A DNA stretch of 61,158 bases, taken from an uncultured Selenomonadales bacterium (GTDB lineage: Bacteria; Bacillota; Negativicutes; Selenomonadales; Selenomonadaceae). The translations under genes were made by a program, and so were the position numbers. The notes beneath the pieces were generated by a model. That model was not told the DNA's origin, did no database searches, and was given only the letters and a program-made list of their open reading frames with translations. This document shows, piece after piece, positions 15,099-22,684 of the stretch. The DNA is taken from NCBI GenBank assembly GCA_946411735.1, contig CAMKFB010000006.1, positions 1-61,158 of the forward strand, given 5' to 3'. Numbering within the stretch: the stretch's first letter is position 1; each line of letters begins with the position of its first letter.

Positions 15099-17426
15099 TT
15101 ATTTTGCCTCCGCCCAATTTTTTCCGACGGCGATGTCGACGTCCAAATTCACCTTGAGCGCCGCCGCCCCCTCCATCGAGCGTCGAACGATCTCTTTGAC
15201 GCGGTCGAGCTCATTTTCGACCGTCTCAATCAGAAGTTCGTCGTGCACCTGCAAGATCATTCGGCTTTTGAGCGGCGCCAGCTTTTTTTCGGTCTCAATC
15301 ATCGCGATCTTGATGATATCCGCCGCCGTCCCTTGGATGGGGGTGTTCATAGCCAACCGCTCCGCCAACGACCGACGGTTGAAGTTGCGATCATTGATCG
15401 ACGGCAGGGAGCGCCGCCGCCCGAACATCGTCGAGACATAGCCGCTGCTCCGCGCGGAGTCGATAGTCGCGTCAAGATACTCTTTGACCTTCGGATATTG
15501 AGCGAAGTACTTCTCGATATACTCCGCCGCCTCGTTGCGAGAAATACCCAGCTCCTTCGACAGCCCGTAATCGCTTTGACCGTAGATGATGCCGAAGTTG
15601 ACAGCTTTCGCCTTGCGACGGAGATCGGGCGTGACGTGCTCGAGCGGCACGCCGAATACTTCAGACGCCGTCCGCGCGTGAATGTCCTGCCCGCTGTTGA
15701 AAGCGTCGATCAGATTTTGATCGTCGGACATATGCGCCAGCAGCCGCAACTCGATCTGAGAGTAATCCGCTGACAGCAGACAATCAAAACCCGCGCCCGC
15801 CTCGAACAGCGAACGAATTTCGCGCCCCTCCGAGGTGCGGACGGGAATGTTTTGCAGGTTGGGATCGGAGCTCGACAGCCGCCCCGTCGCCGTCACAGTC
15901 TGATTGAAATGAGTGCGGACGCGATGGGTCTTCGGGTCAATGAACTGCCGAAGCCCGTCGATGTACGTCGACTGCAGTTTCGACAGCGTTCGATGGTTGA
16001 TGATCGCCTCGACGATCGGATGCTTGTCGCGCAGCTCGAACAAAACCGCCGCGTCCGTCGAAAAGCCGCTTTTGGTTTTCTTGACGGGCGGCAGTTTCAA
16101 TTGATCGAAGAGGATTTCGGCGAGCTGCCGCGTGGAGTTGATATTGAAAGTTTGACCGGCAAGTTCATAAATGTTTTGCTCGATCCGCTTGAGGCGCTCG
16201 GCGATCTCGACGGATTTTTGATCGAGCCGATCGACGTTGACAAAAATGCCGCGCTCCTCCATATCGGCGAGCACTTTGACCAGAGGAAGTTCGATCCGAT
16301 TGTAGAGATCGAGCATATCCTCCGCGCGGAGTTTTTCCAAAAGTTGAGCGCCGACCTCTTTGAGGGACGGGCGAAGCGTGACGAGCGCGCCCGGGTTGAC
16401 GAGATAACTCATCAGATCGACGTCGAAAATCTGATCGCAATCGAGCGCGACGCGGGCGTGAAGAATATTTTTGAGGTTGTAGACAAACGGAAGGTCGACG
16501 GCATAAGGCGGCAGCTTTTCTTCCTCGACGGCGTTGACGGTGCCGAAAAGGTTGTCGGAGGCGTCGAAAATCGAGTGGATTTTTTTCTTTACGGCGGCAA
16601 GCGCGAGCCGATTGCAAAACTCGTCGGCTTTGATGAGATCGGGCGCGATGACAAACTCCTCGGGCTCGAAAACGACCTCGGGAACGGCGCGCTCGATCGT
16701 TGCCAGCCGCTTTGAAAGGCGCGCACTGTCTTCACCGTCGATCAACTTTTGACGGATGCTTTTGGAGTCGACGGCATTGATGCGGTCGTAAATATTTTCG
16801 AGCGAGCCGAACTGACGGATAAGTTTCGTGGCAGTCTTGTCGCCGATGCCCTTGACGCCCGGGATGTTGTCAGACGAATCGCCGCGCAGTCCCTTATAAT
16901 CGACGAGCTTATCGGGCGCGAAGCCGTAATCGGCGGCAAATTTTTCGGCGTCGTAAGTCTGATTGGAGCCGACATTTTTCGAGAGGATGACTTTGACGGT
17001 CGGACCGATGAGCTGGAGCGCGTCGCGATCGCCGGTGACGATGAACACTTCAAAGTTCCGCGCGGAGGCTTGCTCGGCAAGGGTACCGATGATGTCGTCG
17101 GCCTCGAAACCGGCAACGCCGATTGTGTTGATGCCGACGGCTTGAGCAAACTGATCGAGCAACGGGAATTGTTGAGAAAGCTCGGCGGGCATTTGGGAAC
17201 GATTGCCTTTATACTCGTCGAAAAGCTCATTACGAAAGGTGTGCTTGCCGACGTCGAGGGCGATGGCAGCGGCGGCGGGACGGAGCTCGGCAATCAACTT
17301 GAGAGTGATGTTGGCAAAACCGAAAACGGCGCCGGTGAGAGTGCCGTCGGGCGCCGAGAGCATGGGTAGAGCGTAGAAGGCGCGATAAAAAACGCTGCTG
17401 CCGTCGATCAACAAAAATTTTTTCAT
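15099..17426 (-). CDS. polA: DNA polymerase I without a functional proofreading domain
   Basis: A 775-residue enzyme, shorter than the usual 850-930. Residues 1-285 are the 5' nuclease (LLIDGSSVFYRAFYALP; GFEADDIIGTLA; GDRDALQLI; GLRGDSSDNIPGV). About 100 residues (290-385) replace the 3'-5' exonuclease domain and show no D-x-E motif. The polymerase domain is intact: motif A DYSQIELRLLAH, motif B RRKAKAVNFGIIYG, motif C QVHDELLIE. It fills gaps and removes primers. Loss of proofreading is known in Bacillus and Thermus Pol I, but here PolC also lacks it. The ATG at 17426 overlaps the transpeptidase stop by four bases (ATGA). Confidence 0.96.
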   Translation of the reverse strand: MKKFLLIDGSSVFYRAFYALPMLSAPDGTLTGAVFGFANITLKLIAELRPAAAAIALDVGKHTFRNELFDEYKGNRSQMPAELSQQFPLLDQFAQAVGINTIGVAGFEADDIIGTLAEQASARNFEVFIVTGDRDALQLIGPTVKVILSKNVGSNQTYDAEKFAADYGFAPDKLVDYKGLRGDSSDNIPGVKGIGDKTATKLIRQFGSLENIYDRINAVDSKSIRQKLIDGEDSARLSKRLATIERAVPEVVFEPEEFVIAPDLIKADEFCNRLALAAVKKKIHSIFDASDNLFGTVNAVEEEKLPPYAVDLPFVYNLKNILHARVALDCDQIFDVDLMSYLVNPGALVTLRPSLKEVGAQLLEKLRAEDMLDLYNRIELPLVKVLADMEERGIFVNVDRLDQKSVEIAERLKRIEQNIYELAGQTFNINSTRQLAEILFDQLKLPPVKKTKSGFSTDAAVLFELRDKHPIVEAIINHRTLSKLQSTYIDGLRQFIDPKTHRVRTHFNQTVTATGRLSSSDPNLQNIPVRTSEGREIRSLFEAGAGFDCLLSADYSQIELRLLAHMSDDQNLIDAFNSGQDIHARTASEVFGVPLEHVTPDLRRKAKAVNFGIIYGQSDYGLSKELGISRNEAAEYIEKYFAQYPKVKEYLDATIDSARSSGYVSTMFGRRRSLPSINDRNFNRRSLAERLAMNTPIQGTAADIIKIAMIETEKKLAPLKSRMILQVHDELLIETVENELDRVKEIVRRSMEGAAALKVNLDVDIAVGKNWAEAK

Positions 17427-18661
17427 TCCTCACCGCCGTCCGCTTTTGATTCGACTTCCGCCTTCGGCGAGACCTCCGCCTTCGATTGAGTCTCCGCCTT
17501 CGATTGAGCCTCCGCCTTTGGCTCGATCTCCGCCTTCGGTTTGGGTTCTGTTGTCGGCTCGACCGTCGGCGCCGGTTTTACTTCTGTCGAAGATTTCTCA
17601 TCGGACTTCTTCCGCTTCTTCTTGTCCTTCGGATCAGGCTCGTCGGGGATCGGCAGCCGCTCTACCGTCTGCAGCCGATATATCCGACTCTTGCCGTTGG
17701 CGCCCTCCACATTCTGCAGCCCGCCGTCGAGACTGAACAGCACGATCGCATCGTCCGCATTCAAATACAACTGCCGCTTGCGCTCGATCCCGACCACCTC
17801 GCCGTACGACGTCCGCAATGTCGACTCGCCCGCGCGCCACTCCAGCTTCGTCTTCGACGCCATCGCTATCGGCACCGCCGGCAAATACGTGATCCCCTCG
17901 CGCACCACCGCCTTGGAGTCGAACGTTCGACCGTCCCGCTCGAAATTCTCCACGCGCCGCCCGTTGAGCTCGATCGTATACGCCTTCGCTATGTACGTCG
18001 GCTCCCCGTCCGAGTCATAAATTTTCTTCTCGATATCCGCGTCGCTCTCGAACGCCGACACGCCGTACGGCGCCAGCCACTTATTCACATACGTCGCATC
18101 AATCGGCTGCCAACCGTAGCCGTCGGGATAAATATAATACACAATCTCGTCGTCGGCGTTCTTCTCGACCACCACCCGATTGTAGGTGATCTCGACCGGC
18201 GTGCCGATATCAACCTTGTCGAACAGCCGCTCGACATCCGCCTCGCGCATCCTCACGCAGCCGTTCGACACGTAATGCCCGATGCTGTCGGGGCGATTGG
18301 TGCCGTGAATGCCGTAATTGCCCCAAATCTGCATCCATCGATAGCCGAGCGGATTGCTTTCGCCCGAGGGAATTTCGTATTCGGGATTGGACGGATCGAT
18401 CCAAGGCGGGTCGATCTCCTTCGTGTTGATTTTGTAGTAACCGACGGGCGTGGGCGTCGACGGCTTGCCGAGTCCGAGCGGGAACATCTCGATCCGAACA
18501 CTGCCGTCGTAAAGCGACAACATTCGGCTTGCCGAGTTGATCACGATTTTTCGGATCGGTTTTTCGACGGGCTGATTGTTGGTCGGCGCCGCCGAAGCAG
18601 GAGCGGTCAGTCCGAAGAAGAGTCCCGCGCTCAACACCAACGCCGCAAACTTTTTCAACAT
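17423..18661 (-). CDS. L,D-transpeptidase (YkuD family) with C-terminal Lys-Ala-Glu repeats
   Basis: A 412-residue exported protein. A signal peptide ends near APASAA (residue 25); the YkuD domain spans about 38-165 with HGTNRP and the catalytic SNGCVRM; residues 225-310 resemble a copper-amine-oxidase-N/stalk domain; and the tail (from about 335) is lysine-rich then a degenerate KAE/KAEIEP repeat. YkuD enzymes form 3-3 peptidoglycan cross-links or attach proteins to peptidoglycan. The start is ATG at 18661 with GAAGGTG upstream; the preceding TTG is one codon earlier. A near-consensus promoter lies at 18699-18728, making this the first gene of the operon that continues to polC. Confidence 0.92.
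   Translation of the reverse strand: MLKKFAALVLSAGLFFGLTAPASAAPTNNQPVEKPIRKIVINSASRMLSLYDGSVRIEMFPLGLGKPSTPTPVGYYKINTKEIDPPWIDPSNPEYEIPSGESNPLGYRWMQIWGNYGIHGTNRPDSIGHYVSNGCVRMREADVERLFDKVDIGTPVEITYNRVVVEKNADDEIVYYIYPDGYGWQPIDATYVNKWLAPYGVSAFESDADIEKKIYDSDGEPTYIAKAYTIELNGRRVENFERDGRTFDSKAVVREGITYLPAVPIAMASKTKLEWRAGESTLRTSYGEVVGIERKRQLYLNADDAIVLFSLDGGLQNVEGANGKSRIYRLQTVERLPIPDEPDPKDKKKRKKSDEKSSTEVKPAPTVEPTTEPKPKAEIEPKAEAQSKAETQSKAEVSPKAEVESKADGGEE
17457..17540. repeat. Tandem coding repeat in the L,D-transpeptidase tail
   Basis: Imperfect 18-bp units (core TCCGCCTTCGATTGAG on the plus strand) encode the (S/P)KAE(A/T/V) repeats. The units are in frame, so slippage would change tail length without a frameshift. 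Confidence 0.75.
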
Positions 18662-18698
18662 CAATGCGCACCTTCATTCTTGCAACATAATTTTGCTC

Positions 18699-18728
18699 AT
18701 TATAGCATGGCGCGAAATTTTTTATCAA
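18699..18728 (-). promoter_or_regulatory. Strong sigma-70 promoter of the ldt-polA-polC operon
   Basis: Minus strand TTGATA (18723-18728) and TATAAT (18699-18704) with an 18-base spacer, 38 bases before the transpeptidase start. All seven downstream genes overlap or are closely spaced, so this promoter probably drives the whole 10.5-kb unit. Confidence 0.75.
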
Positions 18729-18768
18729 GCAATCACGGCGGCTTAAGATTTTTTCCGTCGACGCCGAT

Positions 18769-18796
18769 AAAAAATAAAACGCCGCAGGTTGCGGCG
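18769..18796 (-). terminator. Possible minus-strand terminator
   Basis: CGCCGCA (18780-18786) pairs with TGCGGCG (18790-18796) over a 3-base loop; on the minus strand it is followed by TTTTATTTTTT. It would insulate the transpeptidase promoter from transcripts arriving from the flagellin/tRNA side. Confidence 0.55.
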
Positions 18797-18814
18797 CAGG
18801 GAGGCGAGTGACCT

Positions 18815-19081
18815 TTGTGGATTTCAAAAGTTGAGGATTTGAGCGAGCAGAAGGATTCGATTCAGCTTAACAATCCCATGAGCAATCAAAATTTCATGCG
18901 CTCGATGTCGGCGGGCGGGCGTCGATCGATCGACATGGTCGCGATGAGCGAACTGACGAGAGAGTCGGCGGCATTTGTTACGTTCAGCCGCTCGAGCATT
19001 CGGCAATCGGGAGTGATTCAATCGGCAGCGCCGACTGCTTCTCTGTCGGGCGTCGACATGAATTTATTCTCGGCAGACTAA
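18815..19081 (+). CDS. Small protein of unknown function (88 aa)
   Basis: An open frame starting TTG at 18815, ten bases after GGGAGG, and ending at a terminator. The translation (MWISKVEDLSEQKDSIQL..., ending SGVDMNLFSAD) is rich in Ser and Met, has no membrane segment, signal or cysteine, and matches no family I recognise. A proper ribosome-binding site, GC-rich third positions and a terminator directly behind the stop support it being real. It is the only plus-strand gene between 3.6 and 20.2 kb, lying between the transpeptidase promoter and the tRNA/flagellin unit. No clear promoter was found. Confidence 0.5.
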   Translation: MWISKVEDLSEQKDSIQLNNPMSNQNFMRSMSAGGRRSIDMVAMSELTRESAAFVTFSRSSIRQSGVIQSAAPTASLSGVDMNLFSAD

Positions 19082-19107
19082 AAAATCCGCTTCGCGCGGA
19101 TTCTTTT
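19081..19107. terminator. Bidirectional Rho-independent terminator
   Basis: AATCCGC (19084-19090) pairs with GCGGATT (19096-19102) over TTCGC. A T-run follows on the plus strand and an A-run precedes, so it can end both the small plus-strand gene and the flagellin/tRNA transcript on the minus strand. Confidence 0.8.
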
Positions 19108-19134
19108 ATATTATAAACGATTTAATTTCATCAT

Positions 19135-19208
19135 TGGAGCGGGCAATGGGAATCGAACCCACCTCTTCAGCTTGGGAAGCTGACGTTCTACCGATGAACT
19201 ATGCCCGC
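19135..19208 (-). tRNA. tRNA-Gly (anticodon CCC)
   Basis: A 74-nt cloverleaf with encoded CCA. The acceptor stem GCGGGCA/TGCCCGC is perfect; the anticodon stem-loop is TCAGC-TTCCCAA-GCTGA, giving anticodon CCC (reads GGG); the T-arm contains GGTTCGATTCC. The 5' end lies only five bases after the flagellin stop codon, so the tRNA is probably processed from the flagellin transcript unless a promoter is hidden inside that gene. Confidence 0.97.
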
Positions 19209-19213
19209 CTCTG

Positions 19214-20083
19214 TCAACGGAGCAGGTTTAAGATGCTTGCGCGGTTCTGATTGAACATCTGCGTTGCGAACAACGCCAACCGCTCTTGAGCCTGCTGCGA
19301 TCTGAGATTGGTAATTTCCTGAGCGATGTTGGAGTCGTCAATTGTCGAAGCAGCGTTGAGCTCATTCTCCTCCATCGTCATATACATGCTTGCCTGATAA
19401 TCCAAGCGTTGTTGTTGAGCGCCAAGCGTCGTCTCCACGTCGAGCGCCGATTGAAAATCCAAATCCTCTATCGCCGTCTCGATCGTCCCCGTCGTCCCGC
19501 GTGCCACATTCAACGCGTTGTCGACTCGATCCAGCGACGCTTGGATCGCCTCGTTGTCATTGAGATCGATGTTAACACGACCTTGATCGTCCGTCAAGCC
19601 CAAGCCCCGACTCGTAAGATCATTGATCCGAACGTTGTCGTAGCCGGTGAACCCCGCCACCGTCAAGTTGCGACTTCCCGTCAGCAGCCTCTGACCGTTG
19701 TACTGAATGTTGGCGTTCACGTCGATCTGTTGAACACGCTGCTCGATCTCACGGAACAAATTTTGACGATCGGACGCATTGTTGGTGCCGTTCGCCGCGT
19801 TGATCAGATTTTGCCGAATGCCGCTCAGCGCCTGCACCGTGTTGTTCGCCGCCCCGGACGCCGTACGCAACATTGCTCCGACATTCTGTGTGTTGCGATT
19901 CGATTGCGCAATGCTGCCGATATTATTGTATATCCGTTGCGCCATCGCGTACTGCGAAGCGCCGTTCCTCGCGTTCGGGTATCTCGACCCGGTCGCGATG
20001 CGCTGTATGGTGTTTTGCGAAGCGGTCTGCGCGCGATTGAGAGTATTCAATGCGCTGTTGACGCCGTTGATTCCAACTGCCAT
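19214..20083 (-). CDS. Short flagellin (D0/D1 domains only)
   Basis: A 289-residue flagellin. The N-terminal part (MAVGINGVNSALNTLNRAQT, RIATGSRYPNARNGASQYAM) and C-terminal part (SNIAQEITNLRSQQAQERLA, ending NLLR) are the coiled D0/D1 segments that polymerise into the filament; the hypervariable D2/D3 insert is essentially absent. No other flagellar gene is in the window. GGAGAGGGTGA precedes the ATG at 20083; upstream in-frame codons lie before this site. The promoter upstream looks like sigma-70 rather than sigma-28. The N-terminal motif departs from the usual LSSGLRIN...DDAAGLAI consensus, so a flagellin-like structural or secreted protein is an alternative. Confidence 0.88.
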   Translation of the reverse strand: MAVGINGVNSALNTLNRAQTASQNTIQRIATGSRYPNARNGASQYAMAQRIYNNIGSIAQSNRNTQNVGAMLRTASGAANNTVQALSGIRQNLINAANGTNNASDRQNLFREIEQRVQQIDVNANIQYNGQRLLTGSRNLTVAGFTGYDNVRINDLTSRGLGLTDDQGRVNIDLNDNEAIQASLDRVDNALNVARGTTGTIETAIEDLDFQSALDVETTLGAQQQRLDYQASMYMTMEENELNAASTIDDSNIAQEITNLRSQQAQERLALFATQMFNQNRASILNLLR

Positions 20084-20127
20084 GTCGATCACCCTCTCCT
20101 CAATCATCTAATCAACTTCACGATGCA

Positions 20128-20156
20128 ATTCTACAACGTTCTTTCACCATTGGCAA
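20128..20156 (-). promoter_or_regulatory. Sigma-70-type promoter of the flagellin gene
   Basis: Minus strand TTGCCA (20151-20156), 17-base spacer, TAGAAT (20128-20133), 45 bases before the flagellin start. No sigma-28 motif (TAAA...GCCGATAA) is seen in the interval. Confidence 0.65.
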
Positions 20157-20216
20157 GTGTTTCGACGAAAAAATTTTTTGCAGGGAATTTTTTTTTCGTG
20201 TCGAAACGCATTTTCT

Positions 20217-20609
20217 ATGAGAGACATAATCCTGACGTCAATCAGACGGGTGAAGAAATTTTTGATGGCAGCGACCCTGCTGTTGGTGATAAACTTGGCG
20301 GCGAACGGACGAGCAGATCTGATCGGCGCGATGATAATCGGCTACGTGCTGGCAATGTTTTACGTTGCCTCGACCGCGGCTCGATTGCACTCGATCGCCG
20401 GTCTCGATCAGGCGACCGCGAAACGACGCTGGCTCTTCGGGCTGGCGCTCCGTCTTTTGATGGTCTTCGTCGTGTTCAATATCGCCGTCCACATCTCAAC
20501 GGAAATTTTCTTCACCTCCGCCGTCAGCTTCATGATCTTCTACGCCGCGGCTCTGCTCGGATTGATCATGACGTCGTACACTCAAAAGCTGTTCGACGAC
20601 GGCGATTAA
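20217..20609 (+). CDS. atpI: ATP synthase protein I (AtpI-like)
   Basis: A 130-residue membrane protein with about four hydrophobic helices (LMAATLLLVINLAA, IGAMIIGYVLAMFYVAS, LFGLALRLLMVFVVFNIAV, FMIFYAAALLGLIM) and a C-terminal charged end. AtpI is a non-essential assembly factor, proposed to help build the c-ring. It leads the canonical atp operon. ATG at 20217 (MRDIILTSIRRVKKF) gives the usual family length; no good ribosome-binding site or promoter could be picked out in the gap shared with flagellin. Confidence 0.8.
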   Translation: MRDIILTSIRRVKKFLMAATLLLVINLAANGRADLIGAMIIGYVLAMFYVASTAARLHSIAGLDQATAKRRWLFGLALRLLMVFVVFNIAVHISTEIFFTSAVSFMIFYAAALLGLIMTSYTQKLFDDGD

Positions 20610-20642
20610 TCTCTCGAGATTGATCGGAAGGGAGGTGATTTT

Positions 20643-21314
20643 ATGCATGAAATTGGCGTGCGCGAGACCGTACGTTTTTTGGGCTTGACGTTCAACATCG
20701 AGACGCTCCACATGACTTGGATTACGATGCTGATCGTCGCCGTGATCGCCTGCCTTGCCGTCCGCAACCTGCAGGCGGTGCCGCGCGGGTGGCAGAACTT
20801 CATCGAGATGGTGGTTCTCTGGCTGCACGATCAGATCGATGCAATGATGGGCTCGAGAGGACGCTTCCTCGCCCCATTCATCGTGACATTATTTTTGTTC
20901 ATACTGACGTCGAACCTGCTGGGGTTGGTGCCGACGATGGCATCTCCGACCAACGATCTCAATACGACACTCGGGCTCGCGCTGCTGGTTATCGTGATGG
21001 TGCACGCGCTCGGACTTTATTTCAAAGGAACTCACTACATCGCGCACTTCTTTCAACCGGTGCCGGTCTTTGTGGTAATCAACGCGATTGAGGAAATCGC
21101 AAAACCGATCACGCTCGCCTTCCGTCTGTTCGGAAATATCTTGGCGGGCGAAATTTTAATCATCGTGCTGCTGAAACTCATGCCGATATGGATGCCGATC
21201 CCGTCCGTTTTGTGGTTGGCGTTCAGTATTTTTATCGGCGGAGTGCAGGCAGTTATTTTTACGATGTTATCAACGGCGTATCTCGCCAACGCAATCAAGG
21301 AATCCAACGAATAA
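20643..21314 (+). CDS. atpB: F0F1 ATP synthase subunit a
   Basis: A 223-residue stator membrane subunit forming the ion half-channels. LAFRLFGNILAGEILIIVLL in the penultimate helix holds the essential Arg that faces the c-ring carboxylate, and EEIAKPITL precedes it. GGGAGGTGA lies before the ATG at 20643. It is short for the family, as is typical of Firmicutes. Order I-B-E-F-H-A-G-D-C is canonical. Confidence 0.97.
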   Translation: MHEIGVRETVRFLGLTFNIETLHMTWITMLIVAVIACLAVRNLQAVPRGWQNFIEMVVLWLHDQIDAMMGSRGRFLAPFIVTLFLFILTSNLLGLVPTMASPTNDLNTTLGLALLVIVMVHALGLYFKGTHYIAHFFQPVPVFVVINAIEEIAKPITLAFRLFGNILAGEILIIVLLKLMPIWMPIPSVLWLAFSIFIGGVQAVIFTMLSTAYLANAIKESNE

Positions 21315-21335
21315 TTTTTTGGGAGGCAATTGATA

Positions 21336-21587
21336 ATGGAACATGCAATCATGGCAGCGGCAGCGCTCCTCGGAGCAGGCATCACTATGGGCTTGGCGGC
21401 AATCGGCGCCGGCGTCGGCGACGGACTTGTCACGAGCAAATTCATCGACGGCATCACCCGCCAGCCGGAGGCCAAGAACACTCTCTTCACCAACACGCTC
21501 ATCTCGGTCGGTCTGATCGAGGCAATGGCGATCATCGCCACGGTCGTTGCGCTCATCATGCTCTACGCCAATCCGCTGATTGGATAA
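21336..21587 (+). CDS. atpE: F0F1 ATP synthase subunit c with two carboxylates
   Basis: An 83-residue hairpin of two helices forming the rotor ring. The RQPE loop (42-45) is conserved and Glu62 in GLIEAMAII is the ion-binding carboxylate. The residue matching Gln32 of the Ilyobacter Na+ ring is Asp29 (GAGVGDGL), giving a second carboxylate, while the usual Na+-ligand Ser-Thr after the Glu is Ala-Met. Whether the ring runs on H+ or Na+ cannot be decided from sequence. The ATG at 21336 follows GGGAGGCA; the TTG two codons earlier is less likely. Confidence 0.97.
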   Translation: MEHAIMAAAALLGAGITMGLAAIGAGVGDGLVTSKFIDGITRQPEAKNTLFTNTLISVGLIEAMAIIATVVALIMLYANPLIG

Positions 21588-21623
21588 TGCGTACTGCGCA
21601 TTGCTTTTCGGAGGTGATAGACT

Positions 21624-22127
21624 TTGATAGAGATCAATGCGACGATCCTCGCGCAAATCCTCAACTTCATTATCCTCGTGCTCTTCCTCCGTGCGGTTGC
21701 TTATAAGCCCGTCTGCCGCCTGCTCGAGCAGCGCTCGCAAAAAATTCAAGGCGATCTCGATAAGGCGGAAGCCGATCGGCGCGAAGCTCAACAAACCCTT
21801 GCGCAGTACCGTCAAACGCTGCAGGAGGCAAATGTCAAGGCGCAGGAGATTATCGACAACGCCGAGAAGACCGCGCGCGACGCTCACGACGCAAAAATTC
21901 TCGAGACAAAACGCGATGTCGAGCAGATTAAAAAGACCGCGCAGGAAGAAATTCAGCGCGAACGCAATCAGGCAATGGAGCAGATGCGCAGTGAAGTCGT
22001 GGCGCTGAGTCTGCTGGCCGCCGGCAAGGTGCTCGGCAAGAATATCGACAACAAGGAAAATGATCGGCTCATCAACGACTTCATCAATCAGCTCGACAAA
22101 GAAAAGCTCGGTGATCTGTCATGCTGA
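21624..22127 (+). CDS. atpF: F0F1 ATP synthase subunit b
   Basis: A 167-residue peripheral-stalk subunit: one N-terminal membrane helix (ILAQILNFIILVLFLRAV) and a long charged coiled coil. The start is TTG at 21624 behind GGAGGTGA. It overlaps atpH by seven bases. Confidence 0.95.
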   Translation: MIEINATILAQILNFIILVLFLRAVAYKPVCRLLEQRSQKIQGDLDKAEADRREAQQTLAQYRQTLQEANVKAQEIIDNAEKTARDAHDAKILETKRDVEQIKKTAQEEIQRERNQAMEQMRSEVVALSLLAAGKVLGKNIDNKENDRLINDFINQLDKEKLGDLSC

Positions 22128-22663
22128 ACTTGCAATTGGCACTGAAATACTCGACGGCGATTTTCGAGATCGCAAAGGACGAAGGCAAGCTGGTCGAATA
22201 CGGTGAGGAGCTGGCGACGGTGCGCAACGAACTGTTCGGCGTACCGGAGGCGCGCTCGTTCTTCCAAAATCCGAACGTGATGCCCGCCGCCAAAAAGGAG
22301 CTCATCGCGAAGTGCTTCCAAGGGGAGCTGTCGCCGATCGTGTTCAATTTTCTGCTGCTGTTGGTCGACAAGCGGCGGATGGGGATATTCGAGGCGATCG
22401 AGGATGAGTACCGTCGGCTGTCGAATCGGGAGCGCGGGATATTGATCGCGGACGTGACGACGGCGCGGGCGCTGACGAAAGGTCAAGCGGCGAAACTTCA
22501 AAAGAAGCTCGAGACGATCAGCGGCAAAAAAATTCAATTCCGCACGCATCTCGATCCCGAGATCATCGGCGGCGTGATAGTCAAGATCGGCGACAAGCGG
22601 ATCGACGGCAGCGTTCGCGGGCGGCTCGAAAGTTTGCGGGCGCAGTTGATGGTCGGCGAATGA
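22121..22663 (+). CDS. atpH: F0F1 ATP synthase subunit delta
   Basis: A 180-residue stalk subunit joining b to the top of the alpha3beta3 head. LALKYSTAIFEIAKDEGKL at the start and the C-terminal IDPEIIGG-like LDPEIIGGVIVKIGDKRIDG are family signatures. The ATG at 22121 overlaps atpF, indicating translational coupling. Confidence 0.95.
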   Translation: MLNLQLALKYSTAIFEIAKDEGKLVEYGEELATVRNELFGVPEARSFFQNPNVMPAAKKELIAKCFQGELSPIVFNFLLLLVDKRRMGIFEAIEDEYRRLSNRERGILIADVTTARALTKGQAAKLQKKLETISGKKIQFRTHLDPEIIGGVIVKIGDKRIDGSVRGRLESLRAQLMVGE

Positions 22664-22684
22664 ACAGAGAGGTGAAGACCTTAC

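Noticed and set aside
17457-17540. Possible CRISPR or other spaced repeat array
   Set aside because: The repeats are contiguous, in frame and encode the KAE tail of the L,D-transpeptidase; there are no spacers or cas genes.
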